DNA from: DATJPR01 sp963843525
GTDB taxonomy: Bacteria > Bacteroidota > Ignavibacteria > UBA10030 > UBA6906
DNA: 64,000 nt
NCBI GenBank assembly: GCA_963843525.1
Contig: CAWJKM010000007.1
Location: 682,001-746,000, forward strand
Direction: 5' to 3'
In this document: piece by piece, positions 34,342-43,468 of the stretch
How positions within the stretch are numbered: the first letter of the stretch is position 1
Layout: every line of letters begins with the position of its first letter
The notes under the pieces: generated by a model
The model's database searches: none
What the model saw: only the letters and a program-made list of their open reading frames with translations
What the model was told of the DNA's origin: nothing
Program-made: the position numbers and the translations under genes

Positions 34342-36750
34342 ATGGATTCAAGAGTGCAACTCCGACGATTTGCGATGGTCGTTCTTCTTATGATCATGCA
34401 GGTATGCATGTGTCATGGTGAGAGAAAGACCATGAAAATCGTTCCCTTTGAAATTGCCGTCGACTCCATATTCGGCGCTAAGTTCAAGTTCCCGGAGAGT
34501 GACACGGCGCGATTTGCCGGTCGACTTGCATTCAAAATCACATACTCCAAAGCAATAGATGTCCACGCCGATCCGATTGTCGTCGGCATCGGGGCTGACC
34601 TGCGGTCCGGCCAGGACGGGGAAAGTCTGCGGAGACAGCTCGAGGATCTTTCCAAGCGGAGCCCTGCCGACTACTACATGATCGGTCGTATTACCGATGA
34701 CACATCGAATCTCGCCTTTGTCGATGCACAGGTGTATAACCGGTTTCCGTGGAATCCCGAAGAAGAGCCGCTGGCTTTTGTCATCCATGCAGAGGGGTCC
34801 CGCAAAGAGGCTCTCGCGCGTAAGGTCAGTCTTGACGAGTACCTGCTGCAGCAGCTCCTTTCACAGGTGGAAGCGCGAATTGACAGCAGAATACGCGTAC
34901 TGATCACCCCCTTCGTGTTTCATGGAAAGGATGAGACGATACGGGAGCTGGGGGGCATGATTTCTTCGCTCATTCGCAGCCGGCTCAATATTTCACGGCG
35001 CATTCGTGTCATCATGCAAGACAGCATCCCCACAACCACGCCCCCCGGTGGCGCGTCGCGAAGTGACGAGATCATCCCCTGGACCCTTCCTGAACTCGGG
35101 CGGCGAGAGGCGGCAAAATACGTCATCTCGGGAAGTTACTTTCAATACGGCAAGTCCTTTGGGATAGAGGCTTCCCACATCGACGTCGAAACCGGCCATT
35201 CCATTCTCAGCAGGTCGATCATGTTGGATTCGGTGAGCGGGCGCCTCTTGTACGACAAGGTCAACACCCTTGGCGATGAAACGAGAAGGGCAATCGAACT
35301 GGACTATGACAGCAAGTTGAATGACCAGAGGCAGACGATCGCCATTGTAGCTGTTCCTCCGTATCCCTCAACCCAAGAGAATAGGTCAATTGCCCTTGAT
35401 GTTGCAAGGACAGCAACCAGGAAGCTGCGGGCGATGGTGGCTGATGATCCCAATCTTGTTGTTGTGTCGGACGAAGAAAGGATGGAGAGATTCGTCTCTG
35501 AGCGTCTTGAAAATGCTGTTATGGCAACAGAAATGAACGCCCGCCACCTGCTGATCATCCAATGCGACAGGCCAGGTCGATCGATTCATCTCGTTGCGGA
35601 TCTCTTCGACTCCCAGAATCCGAACAGTCCAGGCCCGTGGCACGACTCAAAGGAGACAACGCTGGAATCCCTTTCCGGGAAGATCGATGCTATCCTCGTG
35701 GGCGCCCGACATGTTCTGCGCCCGGGCGCGTCCATCAGCGATAGTACCTGTGAAAGGCGGATCAGGGAGATCACATTCCCCAAACATCCCCGTTCGATCG
35801 CAGTCGTTGCGCTTCCGCCATATCCAGCAACGGACGAGAATAGATTTCTCTCGAACTCGATAATGCATACGATGACAGCCAAGCTGAGAGCTCTTGCAGG
35901 CGAAAGGGTTGACCTTGAAGTAGTCACGGCCGAATCGAAGCTTGGAAAGGATTACCTGGAGTCTGATCTGGATCCTGACTCCCTTAGTGCCAAGTTAAGA
36001 ACAGAATATCTCTGGACGGTCTATTTGGAGCAAGGCGGAAATGTTCGCCGCGTGTTTGCCGAATTGAAGAATCAATGGAATCCCTACGACACAAGTCATT
36101 CGAGAACGTACACCCTTGAACACCTGGACGACTTGAATGAAGTCGTCTGCAGGATGAGCACCGGTCTGGTGCAGAGTTGGTGGCCTGAATTGAGCCCAAC
36201 TTCAATCAAGAAGCTTGACGACATCACAACCGCATCCGAGTCGGGCGGAATCCGTTTGCGTGGAGGAATCATCGGCCTTGTCCCATCATCCAAGGAGCTA
36301 TTCCTGGGGAACATATATCGTTATGGACTTGAGGTCTCGGCAATCTATTACAGTTTACCTATGCAATATGAGATCGTCGTAGACTATGATTTCGGCAAAC
36401 GCTCTGGGAATCTCCTCGTCTATGGCCGTTATTTGTCCCTCCTCGCCCGCTATAACATTATGAGTATTCCATACTTAGTCAACGTGAGATTATACGCCGG
36501 CGCCGGGGTGTCCGCGTTGAACCTCGTGCGTGTGGCGGGATCCGTCGGCGGTCAGCTGAAATTCGGAATTCCGATATCTGTTGGCGGGGAAATACCTTTC
36601 ACACCGCAAGTATATCTCGACTTGTGCGCCCAACTTATCTACAGTTTTTCGGACGTAGGCCCTGGTCATTTCAGTCCCGCCGATTTTCCCGTCGGCAGGC
36701 TGACTTTCGTACGACTTGGCTTCGGCATCGGTTACAGGTTCTTCCACTGA
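34342..36750 (+). CDS. exported 802-residue protein with repeated TolB/CsgG-like units and C-terminal barrel
   Basis: A signal peptide (MVVLLMIMQVCMCHG) leads into three or four related alpha/beta units. The clearest start at RIRVLITPFVFHGKDETIRE (about residue 183), TIAIVAVPPYPSTQENRS (about 334) and SIAVVALPPYPATDENRF (about 484). Each is followed by a helix and a strand of the kind seen in TolB_N, FlgO or CsgG domains. The last 170 residues (GIRLRGGIIGLVPSSKELFL to YRFFH) read as an outer-membrane barrel ending in an aromatic residue. Two internal units are clearly duplicates (VPPYPSTQENR and LPPYPATDENR). Function unknown; the architecture fits a periplasm-facing sensor or secretion-related protein anchored in the outer membrane. 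Confidence 0.78.
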   Translation: MDSRVQLRRFAMVVLLMIMQVCMCHGERKTMKIVPFEIAVDSIFGAKFKFPESDTARFAGRLAFKITYSKAIDVHADPIVVGIGADLRSGQDGESLRRQLEDLSKRSPADYYMIGRITDDTSNLAFVDAQVYNRFPWNPEEEPLAFVIHAEGSRKEALARKVSLDEYLLQQLLSQVEARIDSRIRVLITPFVFHGKDETIRELGGMISSLIRSRLNISRRIRVIMQDSIPTTTPPGGASRSDEIIPWTLPELGRREAAKYVISGSYFQYGKSFGIEASHIDVETGHSILSRSIMLDSVSGRLLYDKVNTLGDETRRAIELDYDSKLNDQRQTIAIVAVPPYPSTQENRSIALDVARTATRKLRAMVADDPNLVVVSDEERMERFVSERLENAVMATEMNARHLLIIQCDRPGRSIHLVADLFDSQNPNSPGPWHDSKETTLESLSGKIDAILVGARHVLRPGASISDSTCERRIREITFPKHPRSIAVVALPPYPATDENRFLSNSIMHTMTAKLRALAGERVDLEVVTAESKLGKDYLESDLDPDSLSAKLRTEYLWTVYLEQGGNVRRVFAELKNQWNPYDTSHSRTYTLEHLDDLNEVVCRMSTGLVQSWWPELSPTSIKKLDDITTASESGGIRLRGGIIGLVPSSKELFLGNIYRYGLEVSAIYYSLPMQYEIVVDYDFGKRSGNLLVYGRYLSLLARYNIMSIPYLVNVRLYAGAGVSALNLVRVAGSVGGQLKFGIPISVGGEIPFTPQVYLDLCAQLIYSFSDVGPGHFSPADFPVGRLTFVRLGFGIGYRFFH

Positions 36751-36895
36751 GGAAGGGGCGTGCCGGGGAGGATCAGATCCGGTCTGTCTCCCTGACGAAT
36801 CATATTCCAATGATTGGACTACGAGCACGGAGGGCGATCAATCGGGATGAAGTCCGCCATATTCGCGTTGGTTCAGCAAACGAAGGAGGTTACCA

Positions 36896-37252
36896 ATGTC
36901 TGATGAGGCCCTCATTAGTGGGACAAGGATCTATAGTGTGGGGGGGAAATCCCCGGTGTTTCTCTCAGTCACTATCGGCGACCTCCAGGCAGGAGGTTCG
37001 AGCGTCCTCTGGGAAGGGGAAATTATCGCGGAAGGGGAGATTACGATGGTACGAATCGGGAAACCGGGGGAATGGCTTCAGCATAAGAGTGTCAGGGTAA
37101 CAACAAAGGTACGCGACATCAATCCATCCACGAATAGAACCTCAGTTACTTATACATTGGAAGGAGGGTCCGCTCGGCAAAGCTACCCGTTCTGGGTCCA
37201 GGTCTCGGAGAGCAGTACGGCACTTTACTCTATCTGCTTTGTTTTCGTGTGA
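36896..37252 (+). CDS. small beta-rich protein of unknown function
   Basis: 118 residues; AAGGAGG lies 6 bases before the ATG, the best ribosome-binding site of the cluster. No signal peptide or membrane helix. Strand-rich sequence (SVGGKSPVFLSVTIGDLQAG, VRVTTKVRDINPSTNRTSVT) is compatible with a small beta-sandwich. I do not recognise a family. A high translation rate is suggested by the site. Confidence 0.75.
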   Translation: MSDEALISGTRIYSVGGKSPVFLSVTIGDLQAGGSSVLWEGEIIAEGEITMVRIGKPGEWLQHKSVRVTTKVRDINPSTNRTSVTYTLEGGSARQSYPFWVQVSESSTALYSICFVFV

Positions 37253-37296
37253 GATCGATTGAGAGAATGGATGCGTGTCTATCATGAGGATGACCC

Positions 37297-38475
37297 GTGA
37301 AACCTCAGGTCCAGTTGCGATGGTCACTGCAGATGGTGGTGGAGGTCTGCGTACTTGTCGTCACACAAATGTCCACTCCACCGTTTTCTTCCGCTCAGGG
37401 TGACTCCATCCCGGCGTTCAACCAGATAAGGACGCCCGTCTCGCCGGCGTTCGTTCTTCTCGGCAATGAGCCGACGGCGGTTGCCCGGCCGAACACCCCG
37501 GCGTCGGTCTCCGTCAGTATTGCCAATGTAAATGATAATCTGAAGTTGTTGTCTCGTGACTTCGCGGTGGAAGTGAGCCCCTATTGGCTCTTCGGGCATC
37601 CGATGCTCACATGGCAAAGCGACACATCCAGGACCGTTGGCCAGTCGATTCTTCGCACCTTGACGGTATCTGCGGGGAACGCCGAGATCGGGGATAAGGC
37701 GCGTTCTGTCACGGGAATCGCTTTCGCTGTCCGGGGCTCTTTGATCTCCGGGAAGATGAGCAGTCGTTCTCAGCAGACTCTTCGACGTCTTGACTCGACC
37801 CTCGCGCGAGATGCAACGCTGTTCAATCGCTTACTGGCGGATAAGATAGGGGATTTGGACCGCCGGCGGATGGGCGAACTGGATTCCGCCGGATCCGACT
37901 CCAGTATCATCGCGGGGATCGTTGAGAAGTATGCACCAGAAGAATCTCTCATTGTGATGAATGTTCAGAGAGAGATGTCCCGCAAGCGGGAAGAGCGGAC
38001 GAAGGATCTCACGGAGATAGCCGTCGAGCGGGAGGGATTCTTTCTCGAGTTTGCTGCCGGACTTCTCCTGGAGTCTCCAGACAGGATCCTGGACAGCACC
38101 ATTCTCCGGCGGATGGGCGTGTGGCTCACTCCGGGCTACCAGTGGCAAAACGTCAGCCTCGTAAGTGTTGCCCGACTGCTCGCCGACCAGCGGACTTCAG
38201 CGGGGACTGCAGTGGATGTCGGGTTGCAGGGTGTCTATGCCTCCGGCTCGTTCGCCTTCTCGTGCGAATTTGTGAAGCGATGGTTTACTGCTTCTGGCGC
38301 GCCGGCGTCCGGAACCCGCATAGCGGGCACCATAGAATACAAAGTCTGGACAGACGTTTGGCTCCAAGGGGTATTCGGGAAGGATTTTGTGGCAGGAGCG
38401 AAAGGAAGCCTCCTTGCAGGTCTTGGAGTGTCGTTCGACTTCAGCAAGGAGCGCTTCACCGTTCCAGGGAACTGA
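37297..38475 (+). CDS. exported protein with helical stalk and C-terminal barrel-like region
   Basis: 392 residues from a GTG; the N-terminal hydrophobic stretch (MVVEVCVLVVTQMSTPPFSS then AQG) acts as a signal. After an N-terminal beta-rich part (SRDFAVEVSPYWLFG, GIAFAVRGSLISGK) comes a highly charged helical segment (QREMSRKREERTKDLTEIAV). The rest reads as amphipathic strands (FFLEFAAGLLLES, VGLQGVYASGSFAFSCEFVK). This suits an outer-membrane protein with a coiled-coil insertion. No named family. It is the last gene of the same-strand cluster that starts with the patatin. Confidence 0.75.
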   Translation: MKPQVQLRWSLQMVVEVCVLVVTQMSTPPFSSAQGDSIPAFNQIRTPVSPAFVLLGNEPTAVARPNTPASVSVSIANVNDNLKLLSRDFAVEVSPYWLFGHPMLTWQSDTSRTVGQSILRTLTVSAGNAEIGDKARSVTGIAFAVRGSLISGKMSSRSQQTLRRLDSTLARDATLFNRLLADKIGDLDRRRMGELDSAGSDSSIIAGIVEKYAPEESLIVMNVQREMSRKREERTKDLTEIAVEREGFFLEFAAGLLLESPDRILDSTILRRMGVWLTPGYQWQNVSLVSVARLLADQRTSAGTAVDVGLQGVYASGSFAFSCEFVKRWFTASGAPASGTRIAGTIEYKVWTDVWLQGVFGKDFVAGAKGSLLAGLGVSFDFSKERFTVPGN

Positions 38476-38495
38476 TCTGACTGGCGCGGGTTCAA

Positions 38496-38753
38496 TTAGG
38501 AAGTCCCGTAGAAGGCATTGGCAACCTGTCGAGGAAGTATGCCGATGGTGCCGATATCGGTACCGCAGTAGAAATCAATATCATTCCCATATCCTTCGTC
38601 TTTCTCCCAGGCACGGAACTGCTCTGCGGAAGTCAGAGTTTCCGGCGAATGAGAAGAGGGCCAGGAGAGCCCTGCCCGCCCGATAGTCGCACTTACCATT
38701 CCACCATCGTCCGCCTTGTTCGAAAGGTCGTCGGCTTGATATTTGATCATCAT
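38496..38753 (-). CDS. possible small acidic protein in the intergenic gap, weakly supported
   Basis: 85 codons that fill the gap on the minus strand, with fairly protein-like composition (AEQFRAWEKDEGYGNDIDFY). There is no good ribosome-binding site and the frame overlaps the possible upstream starts of the next gene. No family recognised. Confidence 0.25.
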   Translation of the reverse strand: MMIKYQADDLSNKADDGGMVSATIGRAGLSWPSSHSPETLTSAEQFRAWEKDEGYGNDIDFYCGTDIGTIGILPRQVANAFYGTS

Positions 38754-38796
38754 CGAGCTAGATTGCGCTGACGTGTCCCAATCGAGACTACCGATC

Positions 38797-41760
38797 GTGA
38801 CGAAGCTCCGCCTTTCTCATCTGCTCCTCTTTCTCCTTCAATCGTCGATCCAGGCACAAGTCCTGCCTTCCGGGACGTTCACAACCAGGGACGGTCTTCC
38901 ATCAAATACCATCGTGAGCATGTTTCAGGATTCCCAGGGTTATCTGTGGATCGGTACGAATAATGGGTTGAGCAGGTACGACGGAGCACAATTCACCAAC
39001 TACTCGACAGTCCAGGGATTGAGTAACAATTGGATTACCGATATTGCTGAAAGCCCAAAGGAACCTGGGACGCTATGGGTTGGCACCGTTGCGGGAGGAG
39101 TCAACAGGATTCGCGATGGATCGGTTACGGTATTTCGACCAGGGAGGGACGATGCCTCAAACAACATTAACAGCATTGCTGTTGACACATCGGGCACGGT
39201 GTGGGCTTCTACATATTTCGGACTTTTTATGATCCGCGACGATTCCATTCGCCGTGTCATCAATCCGGAGGTTCTCCGAGGAGATCACCTTGTGGGGCTG
39301 AAGGATGGGTCGATATGGATGGCTGTTGACAATCGTCTTTTTACCCATTCGCCGAACGAGACTGCATGGCGTTCATTGCCTCCACTCAAGTCAGCTGATG
39401 GAGTCATCACTGATCTCGCGAGATGTAGTGCTGGTGGACTATGGGTTGGCTGGTCAAGCGGTCGGATAACCAGGATGCAGGGGACCAAGGCAGTTTTTAA
39501 GGTTCGCCAGCCTTCCGCCGGACCACAACGGATTTGTGATGACGGCAACGGCAAGCTTTGGGTCAGAACACGGGACGCGCTCATTGTCATCACAGTTTCC
39601 TCACCGGAGACCGCGAAACGCATTCCAATCCCGCAGGAAATGTATGTTCCGAATGATGTTGCATTGCCGCTGGTTCTGGACGCCGAGAAGGACGTTTGGG
39701 TCGGGACGTGGGCAGCCGGGATGATGATGCTTGCCGATCGGAATCTGTTCGTCACCCCCTTACAATTCGATTCCGCAGGCGCCGCAAACACGATGGCATT
39801 GTCTGATCGCAACGGCCATATCTGGGTGACCGCGCGGGGCGGTATCAATGAAGTCTACCGGGACACGAAGACCGGATGGCGTCAACACCTCCATTCTTTC
39901 GTCGGAGTTCGTGCAGACGAAGAGAGTTACGTCAGCCTCATCGATGGATTTGGAAGAATTTGGGTTATCACAAAAGAGCTTCAGGAGATTCGGGGGTTCC
40001 TTGTAGGATCGCAACCCGATCGCCCGAGCAAGCTCAGTCCCGTGACAGTTCTCCGCCGGGGAAAACACTTCCCGGAGGGAATGTTGCTGACACTCCTTGT
40101 AGACGCCAGGAACCATATGTTCATCAGTATTGGCAAAGTCGGGGTGGCCGTCGTCAATCTTGACCCTCCCGTTCTTCTTGGACTCATGACACAGTCCGAT
40201 AGCGTTCCTGGATCGGATGTCCGGGTTCTGTTTCAGGATGACAAGGAGCAAATCTGGATGGGTGGATGGAATGACGGGATCTCGGTGTTTTCACCGGGTC
40301 CATCGTTCCCGAAGTTTTTCCGACGGTACACACTCTCCGATGGGCTTCCGGACAACAGCATTAGAGCATTCCATCAGGACGCGTCCGGTGTGATGTGGAT
40401 CGGCACTCGACACGGCGGCATCGCCAGTCTGAAAGACGGCCGGTTCAATACCGTTTCCATGCGCGAGGGTCTTCTCAGCAACAGCATTTGGAATATCGAA
40501 GAGGATGAGCACGGCCAGCTCTACCTCCTCACCGACGTCGGGATCGAACGCATTGATCGACAAACTTCAACACCGTTGATGCAGAAGTCGGAATTGCTTT
40601 TGCCTCAAGGCGGCTCACTGGGTATCGTTCCAGGGAAGTACATCTGGTATGCATCGACTGAAGGACTCACGACATACGATTACACCGTCGCCTCGTCCGG
40701 AGGCAGGCCGCCTCCTGTGCACATTCTCTCCCTGGTAGTGAATGGCAAGACGATTGCGACGAATCAGAGGATGGAGTTTTCCCACAACCAGAACAACTGC
40801 ACGATCGAGTATGTCGGGATCAGCTTCAAAGACGAAAAAGCCGTCAGGTATCAATATCGTCTGTTTGGCGTTGATTCGACGTGGACACAGCCCGTTGCTC
40901 ATCGGGCGGTAACGTTTGCGAATCTCCGTCCGGGGGAGTATTGCTTCGAAGTTCGTGCGATCTCCGGGGATGGCGCTGCAAGCGTCGTCCCGGCGTCGCT
41001 TGCATTCTTGATTATTCCACCATTTTGGCAACGCTGGTGGTTCATAACCTCTTGCGTCATTACTGCCGGCACACTCCTGTATGCAGGATACAGGTATCGG
41101 TTAGGGAGGGTTCTTGAACTCGAGCGGTTGCGCACGCGCATTGCGGCTGACCTCCATGACGACGTGGGAACAAATCTCAGCAGCATCATGCTGGCCACGC
41201 AGTTGATGGAACGAAAGTACCCTCTCTCTGTCGATGAACGAAGTGAGCTCGGCCGACTCCGTATTACGGCAGGACTCACTCGTGAAATGCTGAAAGATAT
41301 TGTCTGGTTCCTCAATCCCATGAATGATTCTCCTGAGAATTTCATCTTGAAGTTGAAGGAAATCGCCGGGCGAATACTTCAGAACTTACCGTATGAGTTC
41401 CATACATCCGGAGTGGAGCGCCTGGAGAGCATGAACCTGGAGACGAAGCGCAACATTGTGCTCATGTTCAAAGAGACTCTCACGAATGTTGTTAGGCACG
41501 CTGAAGCCAAATCCGTGGATATCGAAGGAACGTGTTCTGGCGATACTTTTGCGTTGACAATCCGGGACGATGGCCGGGGCTTTGACGCAGGGGCGCAATC
41601 ACAAGGGAATGGTATCACGAATCTCCGTTCCCGAGCAGGGAATATTGGTGGGAAAATCGAGATTCGTACGGCGCCGGGGGAGGGGACCCTCCTTCGGTTG
41701 ACAGTCAATATAACGCATAAGCGTAATAGCAAAACACAAGCGGCTTCAGTAGATTTCTGA
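38797..41760 (+). CDS. propeller-type sensor histidine kinase (Reg_prop, Y_Y_Y, HisKA_3)
   Basis: 987 residues from the GTG at 38797, which puts a signal peptide first (RLSHLLLFLLQSSIQAQ); a TTG at 38743 is an alternative. About 640 periplasmic residues form two beta-propellers of two-component regulator repeats (GTFTTRDGLPSNTIVSMFQD, GYLWIGTNNGLSRYDG). They are followed by a Y_Y_Y domain (YQYRLFGVDSTWTQPVAHRA), one membrane helix (WFITSCVITAGTLLYAGYRY), HisKA_3 with H787 (DLHDDVGTNLSSIMLATQ) and an HATPase (FKETLTNVVRHAEAKSVD, DDGRGFDAG). There is no fused receiver or AraC domain, unlike gut Bacteroides hybrids. It pairs with the NarL-type regulator 4 bases downstream. Confidence 0.93.
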   Translation: MTKLRLSHLLLFLLQSSIQAQVLPSGTFTTRDGLPSNTIVSMFQDSQGYLWIGTNNGLSRYDGAQFTNYSTVQGLSNNWITDIAESPKEPGTLWVGTVAGGVNRIRDGSVTVFRPGRDDASNNINSIAVDTSGTVWASTYFGLFMIRDDSIRRVINPEVLRGDHLVGLKDGSIWMAVDNRLFTHSPNETAWRSLPPLKSADGVITDLARCSAGGLWVGWSSGRITRMQGTKAVFKVRQPSAGPQRICDDGNGKLWVRTRDALIVITVSSPETAKRIPIPQEMYVPNDVALPLVLDAEKDVWVGTWAAGMMMLADRNLFVTPLQFDSAGAANTMALSDRNGHIWVTARGGINEVYRDTKTGWRQHLHSFVGVRADEESYVSLIDGFGRIWVITKELQEIRGFLVGSQPDRPSKLSPVTVLRRGKHFPEGMLLTLLVDARNHMFISIGKVGVAVVNLDPPVLLGLMTQSDSVPGSDVRVLFQDDKEQIWMGGWNDGISVFSPGPSFPKFFRRYTLSDGLPDNSIRAFHQDASGVMWIGTRHGGIASLKDGRFNTVSMREGLLSNSIWNIEEDEHGQLYLLTDVGIERIDRQTSTPLMQKSELLLPQGGSLGIVPGKYIWYASTEGLTTYDYTVASSGGRPPPVHILSLVVNGKTIATNQRMEFSHNQNNCTIEYVGISFKDEKAVRYQYRLFGVDSTWTQPVAHRAVTFANLRPGEYCFEVRAISGDGAASVVPASLAFLIIPPFWQRWWFITSCVITAGTLLYAGYRYRLGRVLELERLRTRIAADLHDDVGTNLSSIMLATQLMERKYPLSVDERSELGRLRITAGLTREMLKDIVWFLNPMNDSPENFILKLKEIAGRILQNLPYEFHTSGVERLESMNLETKRNIVLMFKETLTNVVRHAEAKSVDIEGTCSGDTFALTIRDDGRGFDAGAQSQGNGITNLRSRAGNIGGKIEIRTAPGEGTLLRLTVNITHKRNSKTQAASVDF
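41713..41724. promoter_or_regulatory. possible operator half of a repeated palindrome
   Basis: ACGCATAAGCGT, 11 of 12 bases shared with the perfect palindrome at 42524-42535. It lies in the last codons of the kinase, about 40 bases before the regulator start. Confidence 0.3.
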
Positions 41761-41764
41761 TACT

Positions 41765-42448
41765 ATGAACTCTCCCCGAACAGCATCGGAGCGCCTGCCC
41801 GTACCGATCACTCACAGGCTCAACCTCTGGATCATCGAAGACGATCACCAATTCGGAACGCAGCTTTCCGAACTGATTAATCTCAGCGATGGTTTTGTCT
41901 GCACGAATATCTTCCGGGCCTGCGAACCGGCCATTGCCCTGCTGAAGCGGGAGGATCCACCGGATCTGATCCTCCTTGATATTGGTCTGCCGGGCATGAA
42001 TGGCATCGAGGGTATCAAGATCATGCGGTCGATTACACCGGAGACGAAAATCGTGATGCTGACGGTCTTCGAAGACACCCCGACAATCATTCAGGCAATC
42101 AGCCATGGAGCGGCGGGATATCTCCTCAAGGGAGCTTCCCTGGAAACCCTTGTCGAAACTTTGAAATCCATCCTTGACGGCGGCGCGCCGATGAATGCAC
42201 AAATCGCGCGAAAGATTCTTGATGTCTTTGCGCAATCGTCAATGCCCAAGGCTGACTACGGTTTGACGCCAAGAGAACGAGAAGTCCTGGGTCATCTTGT
42301 TACAGGATTTCAGAAGAAACAGATCGCCGACCAAATGTTCATCACGTTCCACACAGTGGACAAGCACCTGCGCAGTATTTACGCAAAACTCCAGGTGCCG
42401 TCGCGAAGCATTGCCATCGCGAAGGCCTTGAAAGAAAACCTTTTGTAG
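41765..42448 (+). CDS. NarL/FixJ-family response regulator
   Basis: 227 residues. Receiver: EDDH pocket (WIIEDDHQFG), phosphoacceptor D72 (LILLDIGLPGMNG) and the Lys in LLKGA. The C-terminal LuxR-type HTH reads LTPREREVLGHLVTGFQKKQ and MFITFHTVDKHLRSIYAKLQ. It is a DNA-binding regulator that dimerises on inverted repeats on phosphorylation. It follows the propeller kinase by 4 bases, so the two form a standard pair. A 14-bp palindrome 75 bases after its stop could be a target. Confidence 0.95.
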   Translation: MNSPRTASERLPVPITHRLNLWIIEDDHQFGTQLSELINLSDGFVCTNIFRACEPAIALLKREDPPDLILLDIGLPGMNGIEGIKIMRSITPETKIVMLTVFEDTPTIIQAISHGAAGYLLKGASLETLVETLKSILDGGAPMNAQIARKILDVFAQSSMPKADYGLTPREREVLGHLVTGFQKKQIADQMFITFHTVDKHLRSIYAKLQVPSRSIAIAKALKENLL

Positions 42449-42522
42449 CAACCTTTCCCCTCGCAGAATATCCCCGCATATCTTTTCACGCTACTCTCCC
42501 AATTCTCACCGTCAATCAAAAC

Positions 42523-42536
42523 TACGCATATGCGTA
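42523..42536. promoter_or_regulatory. 14-bp perfect palindrome, candidate operator
   Basis: TACGCATATGCGTA, upstream of the exported-protein genes and after the NarL-type regulator. Regulators of this family bind inverted repeats of this size. Binding is inferred only. Confidence 0.4.
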
Positions 42537-42610
42537 CTATCAGAGCCGATCCCAAGCTGCTACATTAAATCTGGCTGTACTGTTCTTTGACCACTACTTG
42601 AGGTCCACAG

Positions 42611-42814
42611 ATGAGGCGTGCTACATTCCTGTTGGCATCGCTCATGTTGTTCTCCTCCGCGACACTCGCCCAGATTCTTCCCACACTCTCTTACCAGGCA
42701 GTCCTCACAGATACCACCGTAGTCGCAAAACCCGCCGGCACGATCATCGGCAAGGCGATGACGGCATTGAAAAACGGATCCGGACTTGTCATCGTTCCTG
42801 TGAACCTGCAATGA
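42611..42814 (+). CDS. truncated exported protein, remnant of a T9SS-type surface protein
   Basis: 67 residues: a signal peptide (MRRATFLLASLMLFSSATLA-Q) followed by ILPTLSYQAVLTDTTVVAKP, which resembles the first strands of long surface proteins in this clade (SYQGVLTD pattern), then an early stop. TTGAGG precedes the ATG. It overlaps the next gene by ATGA. The mature part is too short for a folded surface protein, so it is probably a truncated copy. Confidence 0.5.
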   Translation: MRRATFLLASLMLFSSATLAQILPTLSYQAVLTDTTVVAKPAGTIIGKAMTALKNGSGLVIVPVNLQ

Positions 42815-43401
42815 CCAATCGTCGACCGAAGACCCGTATTGTAATCCCAAGCCTCGCTCTCACCTTCTTGATGAGCCTGGTCGGAATGCCCGCTCTGGCA
42901 CAAGATGTCGTGGTCGGCTGGTCGGCATTCACCTCAGGCTTCGGTAAGCTCAGTTCGGGAAGCTCAAGGATTCGAATCATTACGGGGCAGCCATGCGTCG
43001 GTGAATCGAGTGGGAGCAACGCATCATTCTCCAGCGGAGTTCTTGCAGATCCTTTGATTCGCGGGCCTCTCACCGGAATCGGGTCTGAGGCATCGCCCGG
43101 CTTGCCGACGAAATTCGAACTCTATCAAAATTATCCCAATCCTTTCAACCCGACGACGACCATTCGATATTCGATGGCAGGCGTCGGGGTTCAGGCTTCA
43201 GGCGTCAATGATGTTCGTCTGGTGGTCTATGATGTTCTCGGCCGGGAGATCGCAGTACTGGTAAATGAGTTGAAAACTCCGGGGACATACGCGGTACGAT
43301 TCGATGGATCGAGATTGGCGAGTGGGGTCTATGTGTATCGCATACATGCAGGAAACGTCGTGCAATCGAAGAAATTGCTCCTGCTCCGCGAGGGATTCTG
43401 A
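42811..43401 (+). CDS. secreted protein with T9SS C-terminal sorting domain
   Basis: 196 residues from the ATG at 42811, chosen because a signal peptide follows (IVIPSLALTFLMSLVGMPAL-AQ); a longer frame from 42598 has none. The short N-terminal domain (VVVGWSAFTSGFGKLSSGSS, ITGQPCVGESSGSNASFSSG) is the kind often seen in front of sorting domains. The type A sorting domain runs from YQNYPNPFNPTTTIRYS to the end (DVLGREIAVLVNE, GSRLASGVYVYRI). It is exported by Sec and then by T9SS. The role of the mature domain is unknown. An insertion of 10 residues sits between the two halves of the sorting domain. Confidence 0.88.
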   Translation: MTNRRPKTRIVIPSLALTFLMSLVGMPALAQDVVVGWSAFTSGFGKLSSGSSRIRIITGQPCVGESSGSNASFSSGVLADPLIRGPLTGIGSEASPGLPTKFELYQNYPNPFNPTTTIRYSMAGVGVQASGVNDVRLVVYDVLGREIAVLVNELKTPGTYAVRFDGSRLASGVYVYRIHAGNVVQSKKLLLLREGF

Positions 43402-43468
43402 TGATGGTCATCGGGAGCGTGGCGAAGTTATCACATCGATTCTGTCATCATAAGAGGAAGGTACAATA

